Shown here: in pieces, positions 1 through 9,325 of the stretch
Layout of the letters: every line of letters begins with the position of its first letter
How positions within the stretch are numbered: position 1 is the stretch's first letter
From: an uncultured Cohaesibacter sp.
GTDB taxonomy: Bacteria; Pseudomonadota; Alphaproteobacteria; Rhizobiales; Cohaesibacteraceae
DNA length: 64,000 nt
Assembly: GCF_963664735.1 (NCBI RefSeq)
Contig: NZ_OY761553.1
Span: 3,469,001-3,533,000, forward strand
Direction of reading: 5' to 3'
Made by a program: the position numbers and the translations under genes
The notes under the pieces: model-generated
Databases searched by the model: none
Seen by the model: the letters and a program-made list of their open reading frames with translations, nothing else
Told to the model about the DNA's origin: nothing

Positions 1-1442
1 CTGACGGCATGGGATCCTACGAGATTGCCCCTGCAAGCGATGAAGATGCTCCTGCACGTGGTACCAAAATCGTGCTGAATCTGAAGGAAGATGAAAAGAG
101 TTTTGCCGATGGGGTGACCATCCGCCGTGTCGTGCGCGAATATTCTTCCCACGTGCCTGTGCCAATCCGCTTGATGACCTACAATGAAGAAGCCAAGTCG
201 ATTGACGAGGAAGAGTTGACCGATGGCTCCGCTCTGTGGCTCAAATCCAAATCCGATATCACCGAAGCGCAGTATACAGAATTCTACCAGCACACCGCAG
301 GTCAGTTCGATCATCCTGCACTGACGATCCATTATCGTGCTGAAGGGCGCACTGAATATAACGTACTGGCCTTCGTGCCAGAGCATAAGCCGTTCGATCT
401 GTTTGACCCGAACCGTAAAGGCCGTATCAAGCTTTACGTCCGTCGTGTCTTCATCACCGATGAAGCGGATGTATTGCCAGCTTATCTGCGTTTCGTGCGC
501 GGTATTGTCGATAGCGAGGATATTCCTCTCAACATTTCCCGTGAGATGCTGCAGGACAACCCGATCCTGAATGCCATTTCCAAGGGCGTGACCAACCGCA
601 TTCTCAGCGAGCTGGAAAAGCTGGCCAAGAATGAAGAAGAGAAATTCGCTTCGGTTTGGGAAGCCTTTGGTCCGGTCATCAAGGAAGGTCTTTATGAAGA
701 TCCCGAGCGTCGCGACCAGCTGTTCAAGCTGGTGCGTTTCAACACCACCAAGGGTGATAACCGCACGCTCAAGCAATATGTCGAGGATCTGAAGGAAAAC
801 CAGACTGCAATCTTCTATGCGCTGGGCGATAGCAAGGAAGCCATTCTGGCTAGCCCACAGCTGGAAGGCTATCAGGCGCGCGATGTTGAAGTGCTTCTGC
901 TTTCTGATGCCGTGGATGCCTTTTGGGTGCAGACCGCGCTTGGCTTTGATGGCAAGAGCTTCAAGTCCATTTCTCAAGGGGGTGCCGATCTCGATCTGAT
1001 CGAGAAACCGGAATCGGAAGAAGACAAGGGCAAGAGCGAAGAAGAGAAAGCTGCAGAGAAGGGCAATGTTGCCGAGTTGGTGGCCTTCGTTAAGGAAACC
1101 CTTGGCGATGCCGTCTCCGACGTGCGCATTTCTTCCCGCTTGGCATCGAGCCCGGTCTGTATTGTTGCTCCAGACTACGGGCCAGATCGTCAGCTCGAGA
1201 AACTGATGCGGAGCCAGAAGGGGGCAGAGATCGGCATGAAGCCAATTCTTGAGGTAAACCCTGACCACGGTCTCATTCGCATTCTTGCCGATCAACTCAA
1301 GGCCGCCAGCGACAAGTCCGGTTTGGAAGATGGTGCGCACTTGTTGCTCGATCAGGCGCTTATTCTGGATGGTGAGCATCCATCGAACCCGGCTGATTTT
1401 GCAATGCGCCTCAGCAAGGTGATGATGGCTGGTCTCAAGTAA
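1..1442 (+). CDS. htpG: Molecular chaperone HtpG (Hsp90), 5' end cut off
   Basis: Bacterial Hsp90: an ATP-driven cytosolic dimeric chaperone that helps fold client proteins. The frame is open from base 3, so the N-terminal ATP-binding (GHKL) domain is largely outside the window; about 480 of the usual 620-640 residues remain. What is seen begins at the end of the N domain (SDGMGSYEI), followed by the middle domain with the conserved IPLNISREMLQ segment that holds the catalytic-loop arginine, an acidic/lysine-rich stretch (SEEDKGKSEEEKAAEK) and the C-terminal dimerisation domain with HPSNPADFAMRLSKVM. A strong intrinsic terminator follows 42 bases after the stop, so the gene is transcribed apart from dapF. 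The family call is certain; the true start cannot be seen. Confidence 0.96.
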   Translation, partial: DGMGSYEIAPASDEDAPARGTKIVLNLKEDEKSFADGVTIRRVVREYSSHVPVPIRLMTYNEEAKSIDEEELTDGSALWLKSKSDITEAQYTEFYQHTAGQFDHPALTIHYRAEGRTEYNVLAFVPEHKPFDLFDPNRKGRIKLYVRRVFITDEADVLPAYLRFVRGIVDSEDIPLNISREMLQDNPILNAISKGVTNRILSELEKLAKNEEEKFASVWEAFGPVIKEGLYEDPERRDQLFKLVRFNTTKGDNRTLKQYVEDLKENQTAIFYALGDSKEAILASPQLEGYQARDVEVLLLSDAVDAFWVQTALGFDGKSFKSISQGGADLDLIEKPESEEDKGKSEEEKAAEKGNVAELVAFVKETLGDAVSDVRISSRLASSPVCIVAPDYGPDRQLEKLMRSQKGAEIGMKPILEVNPDHGLIRILADQLKAASDKSGLEDGAHLLLDQALILDGEHPSNPADFAMRLSKVMMAGLK

Positions 1443-1483
1443 TCCGGCCTGATATAAACCAATCGGCGATATTGCGCCGCTCC

Positions 1484-1517
1484 AAGCCGCAAAGGAGGTA
1501 TCTTTTGCGGCTTTTTT
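1484..1517 (+). terminator. Intrinsic terminator after htpG
   Basis: AAGCCGCAAA (1484-1493) pairs with TTTTGCGGCTT (1503-1512) and runs into a T tract (TTTTTT). The loop happens to hold GGAGGTATC. It lies 42 bases past the htpG stop. Confidence 0.9.
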
Positions 1518-1674
1518 GTTGTAGTACCAGCCATCTTCGTAAGGCGAAGGGGGTGCCTCCCGGTTAAAGGGGTGGTAATTTCCAATCAGTTTCGCCATAT
1601 AGAACGAGAAACCAGAGCCCGGACTATCGTCTGGCCTCATTCCCATTGAAGTGATTAGCAGGAACGGCTGAGAA

Positions 1675-2565
1675 ATGGCACCGCACGTGCAATTTTTGAA
1701 AATGAATGGTCTTGGCAACGAATTCATTGTGATCGATGCACGAAAGACCAAGCCCCAGCTTGGGGCCGATGCTGTGCGCGCGCTTGCCAATCCTGAAACA
1801 GGCCCTGGCTGCGATCAGTTCATCACGCTTGAAAATTCCCCCGCTGGCGGTGATGTTTTCATGCGCATACACAATGCCGATGGCGGCGAGGTGGAAGCCT
1901 GCGGCAATGCAACTCGTTGCATTGGTCGATTGATGATGGCCGAGAGCGGGGCCAACCGTGCCGTGATCGAGACCGTTGTGGGCAAGCTGATCGGTTATCG
2001 CACTGATGACGAAGCCATGGTGACGGTTGATATGGGCGTGCCCAAATTTGGTTGGCAGGATATTCCTCTGTCTGAGCCATTTGAAGATACGCGTGCGATT
2101 GAGCTGCAGATCGGGCCGATTGATGCGCCTATCTTGCATTCTCCTTCGGTGGTCAATGTGGGTAACCCCCATGCCATCTTCTGGGTCAAGAATGATGTCG
2201 AGAGCTATGGTCTGGAAGTGAACGGGCCGCTTTTGGAAAATCACATGATCTTCCCCGACCGAGCCAATATTTCTCTAGCTCAGGTGAAAAATCGCGGTGA
2301 GATGACCCTCAAGGTCTGGGAACGCGGCGTCGGCCTGACGCGGGCTTGCGGGACTGCCGCCTGTGCGGCGACCGTTGCAGCCATTCGCAACGGCATGACT
2401 GACCGTAAGGTGCTGGTGCACTTGCCCGGTGGAGATCTGGTCATCGAATGGCGCGAGGCGGACGATCACATCATGATGTCTGGCGGAACCGAACTGGAAT
2501 ATGCCGGTGAGATTGATCTTGCAGATCTCTCCTGGCGTAAGCTGCCTGATGGCGGCGTGGAGTAA
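1675..2565 (+). CDS. dapF: Diaminopimelate epimerase
   Basis: Converts LL- to meso-diaminopimelate, the last step before lysine and the cross-linking residue of peptidoglycan; cytosolic and PLP-independent. At 296 residues the length is typical. The two catalytic cysteines are visible: C76 in EACGNATRC and C225 in ACGTAACA, one in each half of the two-fold fold. The NGLGNEF motif lies at residues 11-17. The ATG at 1675 follows AGGAACGG. mtaB starts only 6 bases after the stop, so dapF and mtaB are almost surely co-transcribed, probably with ftsY. This cell-wall, tRNA-modification and secretion neighbourhood is familiar in Hyphomicrobiales. Confidence 0.97.
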   Translation: MAPHVQFLKMNGLGNEFIVIDARKTKPQLGADAVRALANPETGPGCDQFITLENSPAGGDVFMRIHNADGGEVEACGNATRCIGRLMMAESGANRAVIETVVGKLIGYRTDDEAMVTVDMGVPKFGWQDIPLSEPFEDTRAIELQIGPIDAPILHSPSVVNVGNPHAIFWVKNDVESYGLEVNGPLLENHMIFPDRANISLAQVKNRGEMTLKVWERGVGLTRACGTAACAATVAAIRNGMTDRKVLVHLPGGDLVIEWREADDHIMMSGGTELEYAGEIDLADLSWRKLPDGGVE

Positions 2566-2571
2566 TTTTAC

Positions 2572-3828
2572 ATGACAATCAAGGTGCTAACCTTCGGATG
2601 TCGCCTCAATACCTACGAATCCGAAGTGATGAAACAGCAGGCCGAAGAGGCCGGGCTGGAGAATGCCATTCTGGTGAATACCTGCGCTGTGACCAGCGAA
2701 GCTGTGCGGCAGGCTCGTCAGCAGATTCGCAAGGCCAAGCGCGATAATCCCGATGCAAAAATCATCGTAACCGGCTGTGCAGCTCAAACCGAGAGCGGAC
2801 GTTTCGCCCAGATGGACGAAGTGGATCTGGTGCTTGGCAATGATGATAAGCTGAAATCCGATAGCTACAAGTCTGTGCCGGATTTCGGCGTTCCTGTGGC
2901 TGAAAAAATTCGCGTCAATGACATCATGAGCGTGCGCGAAACGGCGCTGCATCTGATTGACGGGTTGGAAGGGCGCACCCGTGCCTTTGTGCAGATCCAG
3001 AATGGCTGTGATCATCGCTGCACTTTCTGCATCATTCCATTCGGGCGTGGTAACTCGCGCTCGATCGCCATGGGACCTGTGGTCGATCAGATCGCAAAGC
3101 TGGTCGAGAATGGCTATGCGGAAGTGGTGCTGACAGGGGTGGACATCACCTCTTACGGCGCTGATTTGCCCGGTCAGCCCAAGCTCGGCACGTTGGTCAA
3201 GGCAATTTTAAAGCATGTGCCGGACCTGCCGCGCCTTCGCATTTCCTCAATTGACTCGATTGAAGCCGATCCTGACCTGATGGACTGCATTGCCAATGAA
3301 GAGCGCCTGATGCCGCACCTGCATCTCTCTTTGCAGTCGGGGGACAATATGATCCTCAAGCGCATGAAGCGTCGGCATAATCGAGAACATACCATTGCCT
3401 TTTGCAAAGAGGTGCGTGCCTTGCGTCCGGACATGGTGTTTGGTGCCGATATCATTGTTGGCTTTCCGACGGAAACCGAAGAGATGTTCCAGCGCAGCCT
3501 TGATATTGTCGAGGAATGCGATCTGACGCATCTGCATGTCTTTCCCTATTCGGCGCGCCCCGGAACGCCAGCCTCACGCATGCCTCAAACGCGCGGTCCG
3601 ATCATTCGCGAACGTGCGGCCCGACTGAGAGCCGTCGGCGAAATTGCCTTGCAGCGTCATCTACAGGCGCAGATCGGGCGTACCGTGCGATTGCTTGTCG
3701 AGGGGAAAGGTCTTGCCCGAACGGAGCAATTTACGCTTACGGAGATTGCACAGGGCGAATCAGGTGATATTGTGGCTGCGCGCATCGTAGATGCCAGCCA
3801 GCGCCATTTGATGGCAGTGGGGCTTTAG
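2572..3828 (+). CDS. mtaB: tRNA (N6-L-threonylcarbamoyladenosine(37)-C2)-methylthiotransferase MtaB
   Basis: Radical-SAM enzyme that adds a methylthio group to t6A37 in ANN-decoding tRNAs, giving ms2t6A. The 418 residues show the MTTase plan: an N-terminal UPF0004 domain with three cluster cysteines (C10, C38, C69), the radical SAM CxxxCxxC motif (C146, C150, C153 in NGCDHRCTFC), the TIM-barrel part and a short C-terminal TRAM-like region. The sequence FGCRLNTYESE and the length fit MtaB better than MiaB, which is longer and acts on i6A. It lies 6 bases behind dapF and 65 bases before ftsY. Confidence 0.93.
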   Translation: MTIKVLTFGCRLNTYESEVMKQQAEEAGLENAILVNTCAVTSEAVRQARQQIRKAKRDNPDAKIIVTGCAAQTESGRFAQMDEVDLVLGNDDKLKSDSYKSVPDFGVPVAEKIRVNDIMSVRETALHLIDGLEGRTRAFVQIQNGCDHRCTFCIIPFGRGNSRSIAMGPVVDQIAKLVENGYAEVVLTGVDITSYGADLPGQPKLGTLVKAILKHVPDLPRLRISSIDSIEADPDLMDCIANEERLMPHLHLSLQSGDNMILKRMKRRHNREHTIAFCKEVRALRPDMVFGADIIVGFPTETEEMFQRSLDIVEECDLTHLHVFPYSARPGTPASRMPQTRGPIIRERAARLRAVGEIALQRHLQAQIGRTVRLLVEGKGLARTEQFTLTEIAQGESGDIVAARIVDASQRHLMAVGL

Positions 3829-3893
3829 GGCTGCCGTAAAGGCAAGTGCCTCCTCGCGCTTTCGGGCGCTACAATCGATCAGGGAGTAGGATC

Positions 3894-5375
3894 GTGGCCA
3901 AAAAAGGATTTTTCTCGCGTTTGTTCGGCTCGACCGACGAGAGTGCGCCTGAAGAGCAAGTCAAGGATGGCGCTCTGGAAGCTGAAGGCGAGAAAGCCAG
4001 CGATGATCCCGCTCAATCGACTCTGGAAGCTGCTTCCAGCCAGGAGGCTCTACCGGAGACCGAAGACGTTTCTTTGCCCTCTGAGGATGAAGAAGAGTTC
4101 GAGGTTGCCGCGATGGGGGGCGATATTGCAACGGAAGCCTTGGCTTTGAAGCCTGATGACGAGCCCGAGGCCGTTGAAGCGCAAGAACCGTCTGCTGATG
4201 CAGACTCCCAAAATGATTTGGCCGCGCCTGAAGCCGAAAAAGAAACTGCGGTCGATGAAGAGGCAAAAGCGGAGCTTGCTGAAGAAGCGGAAAGTTCCGT
4301 GTTAGCCGAGCCAGAACAAGAACCTGAGCCGGTCTCTGAAGCTGGCTCCGGGGCAGATACAGAGTTAGTGTCGCCGGTTGCCGAGGTTTCTGAAGCCGCG
4401 GCTGTTGCTGAGCCAGACCCAAAAGGTGAGCCGGAAAAACCTGCTAAAAAACTCTCCTGGTTCGAACGTCTCAGAAAAGGGCTCTCTCGCTCGTCGGGCG
4501 CCTTGGGTGAGGGCATCAGTTCCATTTTCACCAAGCGCAAGCTTGACGATGACACCTTGCAGGATCTGGAAGATATTCTCATTCAGGCTGACCTTGGTGT
4601 GGAAACGGCCATGGCAATTACCGATCGTCTGTCTGATGGTCGTTACAACAAGGATGTTTCCGACAAGGATGTGCAAGAGATCCTCGCCGATGAGGTCGAC
4701 AAGGTGCTAGAGCCCGTTGCCATGCCGCTCGAAATTACCAAACCGGAAAGCGGTCCTCATGTCATTCTGATGATCGGAGTTAACGGCGCAGGCAAGACGA
4801 CGACCATCGGTAAGTTGGCGCAGAAATTCAGGGCCGAAGGCAAAAAGGTCATGATGGCGGCGGGTGATACCTTCCGTGCGGCGGCCATTGATCAGCTCAA
4901 GGTCTGGGGCGAGCGCACCGGAGCGCCTGTTGTTGCACGGGATGTTGGCTCAGATGCCGCCGGGCTTGCTTATGACGCGATGCTGGAAGCAAAAGAAAAG
5001 GGCATGGATGTCCTGCTGATCGATACTGCCGGACGGCTGCAGAACCGCAAGGAGCTGATGGCCGAGCTTGAGAAAATCGTCCGCGTTATCAAGAAGCATG
5101 ATGAAGCTGCGCCCCATTCGGTGCTTTTGGTGCTGGATGCGACCACGGGACAAAATGCGCTCAATCAGGTTGAGGTCTTCTCAAAGATGGCCGGAGTAAC
5201 CGGTCTCGTGATGACCAAGCTGGATGGTACCGCTCGTGGGGGTATTCTCGTGGCCATTTCGTCCAAGCACAAGGTGCCGGTGCACTTTATCGGCGTTGGC
5301 GAAGGGGTGGACGATCTCGAACCATTCGAATCTCGCGATTTTGCCCGGGCGATTGCCGGTTTGGCGGATAGTTGA
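3894..5375 (+). CDS. ftsY: Signal recognition particle receptor FtsY
   Basis: SRP-receptor GTPase that docks ribosome-SRP complexes at the membrane translocon. I place the start at GTG 3894, giving VAKKGFFSRLFG, because it lies 8 bases after GGGAGTAGG and gives the usual basic/hydrophobic N-terminus; an upstream in-frame GTG at 3846 only adds unrelated residues. A long acidic, Glu/Ala-rich A region (about residues 15-185) precedes the NG domain with the P loop GVNGAGKTTT, DTAGR and TKLDGTARGG. The 493-residue length reflects the extended A region. It is the third gene of the dapF-mtaB-ftsY unit; yciB follows 50 bases later. Confidence 0.96.
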   Translation: MAKKGFFSRLFGSTDESAPEEQVKDGALEAEGEKASDDPAQSTLEAASSQEALPETEDVSLPSEDEEEFEVAAMGGDIATEALALKPDDEPEAVEAQEPSADADSQNDLAAPEAEKETAVDEEAKAELAEEAESSVLAEPEQEPEPVSEAGSGADTELVSPVAEVSEAAAVAEPDPKGEPEKPAKKLSWFERLRKGLSRSSGALGEGISSIFTKRKLDDDTLQDLEDILIQADLGVETAMAITDRLSDGRYNKDVSDKDVQEILADEVDKVLEPVAMPLEITKPESGPHVILMIGVNGAGKTTTIGKLAQKFRAEGKKVMMAAGDTFRAAAIDQLKVWGERTGAPVVARDVGSDAAGLAYDAMLEAKEKGMDVLLIDTAGRLQNRKELMAELEKIVRVIKKHDEAAPHSVLLVLDATTGQNALNQVEVFSKMAGVTGLVMTKLDGTARGGILVAISSKHKVPVHFIGVGEGVDDLEPFESRDFARAIAGLADS

Positions 5376-5425
5376 GGCAAGGCCTGTCGGACAGGCAATG
5401 AAGAACAGGCAGATATAGGCAGATC

Positions 5426-6082
5426 ATGAGCAATTCAGACAATTCCGGCAAGGAATCGACCAAGGAAATCTCCGAGCCACAACTGGACAAGGCGCAGCTT
5501 CTCAAACTGGTTCTGGAGTTGGGGCCGTTGGCGATCTTCTTTTTTGCCAACGCCAAGGGTGATTTGCTGGGAAAATGGATTCCCGCTCTTGCCGACACAA
5601 AGCCGATTTTCATCGCGACGGGCTGCTTCATGATCGCGACCGTGGTGTCGCTCGTCATATCTCGCATCAAACTTGGCAAGCTGCCGGTGATGCCGATGGT
5701 GACCGGCGTTGTCGTGTTTATCTTTGGCGGGCTGACGCTTTACCTGCAGGATGACACCTTCATCAAGATGAAGCCGACGATCGTGAACGTGTTGTTCGGC
5801 TCGGTGCTTCTGGGTGGTCTGCTGTTTGGCAAGAGCCTTTTGGGTTATGTGTTCGATTCTGTTTTTGAATTGAACGCAGAAGGCTGGCGCATTCTGACGA
5901 TCCGCTGGGGCATCTTCTTCTTTGTGCTGGCGGTTCTTAACGAGATTGTCTGGCGTAATTTCTCGACCGATATCTGGGTGGATTTCAAGGTCTTCGGTGT
6001 CATGCCTCTGACGATGGTGTTCGGTGCGTTTCAGATGCCGCTGCTCAACCGGTATGCTCCGGGAGCGAAAGAGGAAGCCTAG
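5426..6082 (+). CDS. yciB: Inner membrane-spanning protein YciB (septation protein A family)
   Basis: Small polytopic inner-membrane protein linked in enterics and other bacteria to envelope integrity and septation; its biochemical role is unknown. The product has 218 residues. A polar start of about 25 residues is followed by five to six hydrophobic segments, with family motifs [21 protein letters not shown] and [17 protein letters not shown]. Some databases label this family IspZ. It starts 50 bases after ftsY on the same strand, and its stop codon lies in the left arm of a terminator hairpin, so it ends the dapF-mtaB-ftsY-yciB unit. Confidence 0.93.
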   Translation: MSNSDNSGKESTKEISEPQLDKAQLLKLVLELGPLAIFFFANAKGDLLGKWIPALADTKPIFIATGCFMIATVVSLVISRIKLGKLPVMPMVTGVVVFIFGGLTLYLQDDTFIKMKPTIVNVLFGSVLLGGLLFGKSLLGYVFDSVFELNAEGWRILTIRWGIFFFVLAVLNEIVWRNFSTDIWVDFKVFGVMPLTMVFGAFQMPLLNRYAPGAKEEA

Positions 6083-6108
6083 AGAGGCTTTCCTCTTTGG
6101 TTGTTTTT
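6069..6108 (+). terminator. Terminator overlapping the yciB stop codon
   Basis: GAGGAAGCCT (6071-6080) pairs with AGGCTTTCCTC (6085-6095) with one bulged T and an AGAG loop, then TTTGGTTGTTTTTC. The left arm contains the end of yciB. The convergent gene ccmG ends at 6116. Confidence 0.8.
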
Positions 6109-6115
6109 CTATTGC

Positions 6116-6769
6116 CTAGCCTGCTTCGGCAAGAATTTCTTCCAGCTTCGGCATGAAGCTGTCTTCCAGTGATCGTTTGGTCAGGGCACCAATGTGCTTG
6201 TAGCGGATGACGCCCTTGCTATCGACGATGAAGGTTTCCGGTGCGCCATAAACACCCCAGTCGATGCCGACACGGCCGGATACATCCATGCCGATCTTGT
6301 CAAACGGATTGCCGTGATTTTTGAGGAAGCGGGCCGAGTTGGCCGGTTCGTCCTTATAGGCCAAGCCGATCAGGTCGAAGCGGTTGTCGTTGGTCATCTC
6401 AATAAGAAGTGGATGCTCATCACGGCAGGTCGGGCACCAGGAAGCCCAGACATTGACGACGGAAACCTTGCCTACGAAATCCTCGGTTTTGAAGCCGGGA
6501 ATGATGCCGCCATCGGGGCGGCGAATGCCAAAGCTTGCGTCAAGCGCTGGCAGATCAAAATCGGGAGCCGGTTTGTTGATGAGAACGCTGGGGACCTCAT
6601 GGGGGTTGCGACCAAATTCCATTTGATAGCCGAATAAGCCGGCCATGCCGACAAATACCAGCAAAGGCAACAAAATGAAGATGTTGAAGCGGCGTTTGGC
6701 TGGCGCTTCGTTCTCAGCAAAGTTCGCGCCATTTTCCTGATCTTTTGGTGTCTGATTTGGTTCGCTCAT
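6116..6769 (-). CDS. ccmG: Thiol:disulfide interchange protein CcmG (DsbE family)
   Basis: Membrane-anchored periplasmic thioredoxin that keeps apocytochrome c haem-binding cysteines reduced for haem ligation. In the 217 residues a cytosolic tail is followed by a signal anchor at about 29-48 and then a thioredoxin fold with the active site WCPTC (C112, C115) inside VVNVWASWCPTCRDEHP, and the cis-proline region GVYGAPETF typical of CcmG. It is the last gene of the ccm cluster, 21 bases after ccmD. The CcmE/F/H parts of the system I haem-ligation machinery are not in this window. Confidence 0.95.
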   Translation of the reverse strand: MSEPNQTPKDQENGANFAENEAPAKRRFNIFILLPLLVFVGMAGLFGYQMEFGRNPHEVPSVLINKPAPDFDLPALDASFGIRRPDGGIIPGFKTEDFVGKVSVVNVWASWCPTCRDEHPLLIEMTNDNRFDLIGLAYKDEPANSARFLKNHGNPFDKIGMDVSGRVGIDWGVYGAPETFIVDSKGVIRYKHIGALTKRSLEDSFMPKLEEILAEAG

Positions 6770-6790
6770 ACTGATCGTCTTGTTTGCAGG

Positions 6791-6973
6791 TTATGAATTG
6801 GCGGTGGCTTTGCTACGTTCAGAGCGGCGACGAATGCCTCTCTCATGCAATTGGTCCAAAATTCTGGTCTGTTTGCGTCCATCCAGAACAACCCACAGGA
6901 TTAACAGCAGGATTGTTGCTGCGGTGACGCCATAGGATGCGAGAATGAAACCGGCGTAATTTCCAAACATCAT
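6791..6973 (-). CDS. ccmD: Haem exporter protein CcmD
   Basis: Tiny membrane protein that stabilises CcmC-CcmE and lets holo-CcmE leave the CcmABC complex. I choose the ATG at 6973 (MMFGNYAGFILASYG), which follows AGGAAAG, giving 60 residues; a longer start at 7003 would overlap the end of ccmC. One transmembrane helix at about 8-30 is followed by a basic cytosolic tail (RGIRRRSERSK). Its place between ccmC and ccmG is canonical, and its short length explains why such genes are often missed. Confidence 0.93.
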   Translation of the reverse strand: MMFGNYAGFILASYGVTAATILLLILWVVLDGRKQTRILDQLHERGIRRRSERSKATANS

Positions 6974-7006
6974 ATCTTTCCTGATCGGGTTTTGTCGTAT
7001 CACGTT

Positions 7007-7801
7007 TCAGTGCGTTGGCGATGGGGTCGCTGTTGCCCGGTTGCCGGAAGCGACCTGACGGGCTGCCTGCATTTGCATGGAGCGAATACGGCGCCGCATG
7101 ATTTCATTTTTCATGGCTTTCAGGTGCAGCACGGTAAAGAGCAGCGTGAAGGCAACCGCCATGATCATCAGCGGGATCAGCATAGATGTGTCCATCTTGG
7201 GACCATCCAATGTGAAAACGGTTGCTGGTTGGTGCAAGGTGCTCCACCAGTCGACCGAGAATTTGATGATCGGGATGATGATGAAGCCGACAAGGGTCAG
7301 TATGGCGACCGCCTTGCCTGCCTTGATCGGTTCTTCAATGGCGTGCCAGAGAGCAATCAAGCCCAGATAGATGATCAGCAGGATCAGCATGGAGGTAAGG
7401 CGTGCATCCCACACCCACCAGGTGCCCCACATGGGTTTGCCCCAGAAACTGCCTGTGGTCAGGCAAACAAAGGTGAAGGCTGCGCCAAGTGGAGCGGCTG
7501 CCTTGGCCGAAACATCTGCCAGAGGGTGTTTCCAGACCAGCGTTCCCAGAGCGGAGATTGCCATCATGGTATAGGCAAACATGGCCAGCCAAGCGGCGGG
7601 CACATGGATATACATGATCCTGACCGTTGCGCCTTGCTGATAGTCTTCTGGGGAATCAAACAGCGCCATATAGAGGCCGATGGCCATGGTGATTACGGTC
7701 AGAATCACGAGTGGAACCATAATCTTGTCGAGCAGCGCCAGAAAGCGGCTCGGGTTGGCCAGGTCTCTAATCTGGAAAGATCTGCTTTCGGTCTCTGTCA
7801 T
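7007..7801 (-). CDS. ccmC: Haem exporter/haem-handling protein CcmC
   Basis: Six-helix inner-membrane protein that presents haem to the chaperone CcmE. The tryptophan-rich WWD motif is clear (WGTWWVWDARLTS), as is a conserved histidine segment (YIHVPAAWLAM). I start at ATG 7801 (MTETESRSFQIRDLA), which has AGGAAG upstream, giving 264 residues; an in-frame ATG at 7846 would add 15 residues without a better ribosome site. ccmD follows after 33 bases. A 190-base gap separates it from ccmB, so ccmC-D-G could have its own promoter or be read through from ccmAB. Confidence 0.95.
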   Translation of the reverse strand: MTETESRSFQIRDLANPSRFLALLDKIMVPLVILTVITMAIGLYMALFDSPEDYQQGATVRIMYIHVPAAWLAMFAYTMMAISALGTLVWKHPLADVSAKAAAPLGAAFTFVCLTTGSFWGKPMWGTWWVWDARLTSMLILLIIYLGLIALWHAIEEPIKAGKAVAILTLVGFIIIPIIKFSVDWWSTLHQPATVFTLDGPKMDTSMLIPLMIMAVAFTLLFTVLHLKAMKNEIMRRRIRSMQMQAARQVASGNRATATPSPTH

Positions 7802-7991
7802 CGGGCTTCCTGCTGTCCAGCTAAACCCCGCATAAGGGTGCGACATATCCTTCGTTCCGGGCGCGATCCCGGTTTCTAGACAAATATCACGAGATGAAAG
7901 GTTGGCGAATTACGATTTCGTAACATAGAGGGTTTTGAGAGCCGACTTTTTGCTACTGTTTGCGCAAAAGCCTGCAACAAAACTAGCAAAA

Positions 7992-8660
7992 TCACTCCTG
8001 AGCGCTTCTGAGAGCTGCTGCGGCGGCCACCGGGCCGATAACCAGATAGAGCAAGGACAGCCCGCAAAGGATATAGAAGGGTGTGTCAAACGGGGCTGGA
8101 TCCGTCACTGCACCCAATGATGCGCTGACGCCAAAAATCAGCACCGGAATTGTCAGGGGCAGGATGAGAATGGAGAGCAGCAGGCCACCGCGTCTGAGGA
8201 TCACCGTCAGGGCTGCGCCCACCGCGCCAATGAGCGTCAGCGCTGGGGTGCCCACAAGGAGGGTTGCTGTTACTGCCGCGATGCCGATCGGCTCCACATT
8301 GAGAAAGAGCGAGAGCAGCGGGGTCGCGATGACCAGTGGGAGGCCGGTCGAGATCCATTGCGCGGCGCATTTGATCAGGACCACCAGTTCCAGCGGGTGT
8401 TCGCCCAGCAGCAACAGATCCAGCGTTCCGTCTTCCTGATCGGCCTGAAATAGTCGATCAAGGCTCAGAAGCGTTGCGAGCAAAGCTCCGATCCATAGAA
8501 TGGCAGGGCCGATGCGGGAGAGCAGGTTGAGATCTGGCCCCACAGCAAAGGGAAAGATGGTGACGACGATCAGGAAAAATAAAACCCCCATTAGCGCACC
8601 GCCACCAATGCGGACGGAAAGTTTCAGATCCCGCACAAAGAGGGCACTCATTGCTGACAT
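7992..8660 (-). CDS. ccmB: Haem ABC exporter permease CcmB
   Basis: Membrane subunit of the CcmAB ABC transporter, which uses ATP to release holo-CcmE from CcmC. At 222 residues and six hydrophobic segments it has the normal family size; it begins MSAMSALFVRDLKLSVRIG with the FQADQEDGTLDLLLL and KCAAQWISTGLPL segments typical of CcmB. The start overlaps the end of ccmA by 13 bases, which indicates translational coupling. Confidence 0.95.
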   Translation of the reverse strand: MSAMSALFVRDLKLSVRIGGGALMGVLFFLIVVTIFPFAVGPDLNLLSRIGPAILWIGALLATLLSLDRLFQADQEDGTLDLLLLGEHPLELVVLIKCAAQWISTGLPLVIATPLLSLFLNVEPIGIAAVTATLLVGTPALTLIGAVGAALTVILRRGGLLLSILILPLTIPVLIFGVSASLGAVTDPAPFDTPFYILCGLSLLYLVIGPVAAAAALRSAQE

Positions 8661-9325
8661 GTTTTGCTCTCCTCGTGCTTCGGCTGTTCGTTGGCGGTGT
8701 CTTCGAGTGTTTGTGCTGAACTCTCTTGCCGGTCCAGATGCAGGCGTACCGGATCGACAAGCCCCAATGGCGCATGCGTTGCGGCGATGATAAGGCCGCC
8801 TTCTGCAAGATGTTCGGCCATCAGCACTTCCAGCTTGTGTTCCGAGGCTTTGTCGAGGGCGGACGTGGGCTCATCCAAGAGCCATAGCGGGCGATGGCTC
8901 ACAAGCAGGCGCGCCAGTGACAGACGGCGGCGCTGTCCGGCGGAAAGATAAGCGGCAGGCAGATCGATAAGGTCTTCTATGCCGACTTCGATCATCGCTT
9001 GGAAGGGGCTGCGCACCGGATGGCCGTAATAGGTCTGCCAGAATTTGAGATTTTCCTGACAGGTCATGGCTGGCTTGATGGCATCGGCATGACCGAAATA
9101 ATGGGCCTGTTGGCCAAGGGACAGATCATCCTCGCCGCCTTCAAGCGTCATGGAGCCGGAATGGGCTTTGACAAGACCTGCCAATGTGCGCAGCAATGAG
9201 GACTTTCCGATGCCGTTCGGGCCGGTTACAACCATGGCTCTGCCAGCGTTGAGCTCGAATGATATGTTTTCAATAACCGGACGTCCGCCGCGGATACATC
9301 CCAGATTTTGCACGCGTAAAAGCAT
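8648..9325 (-). CDS. ccmA: Haem ABC exporter ATP-binding protein CcmA
   Basis: ATPase of the CcmAB complex in cytochrome c maturation. Start set at ATG 9325 (MLLRVQNLGCIRGGRP), which gives 225 residues, the usual length; a longer in-frame start at 9385 adds 20 residues not expected in the family. Walker A GPNGIGKSS, signature LSAGQRRRLSLARLL, Walker B LWLLDEPTSALD and the H-loop AATH are all present. First gene of the ccm cluster, divergent from acnB across about 500 bases. Confidence 0.95.
   Translation of the reverse strand: MLLRVQNLGCIRGGRPVIENISFELNAGRAMVVTGPNGIGKSSLLRTLAGLVKAHSGSMTLEGGEDDLSLGQQAHYFGHADAIKPAMTCQENLKFWQTYYGHPVRSPFQAMIEVGIEDLIDLPAAYLSAGQRRRLSLARLLVSHRPLWLLDEPTSALDKASEHKLEVLMAEHLAEGGLIIAATHAPLGLVDPVRLHLDRQESSAQTLEDTANEQPKHEESKTCQQ

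Noticed and set aside
6992-7879. Open frame of 295 codons opposite ccmC
   Set aside because: His/Gln-rich nonsense composition, antisense to the complete ccmC; shadow frame.
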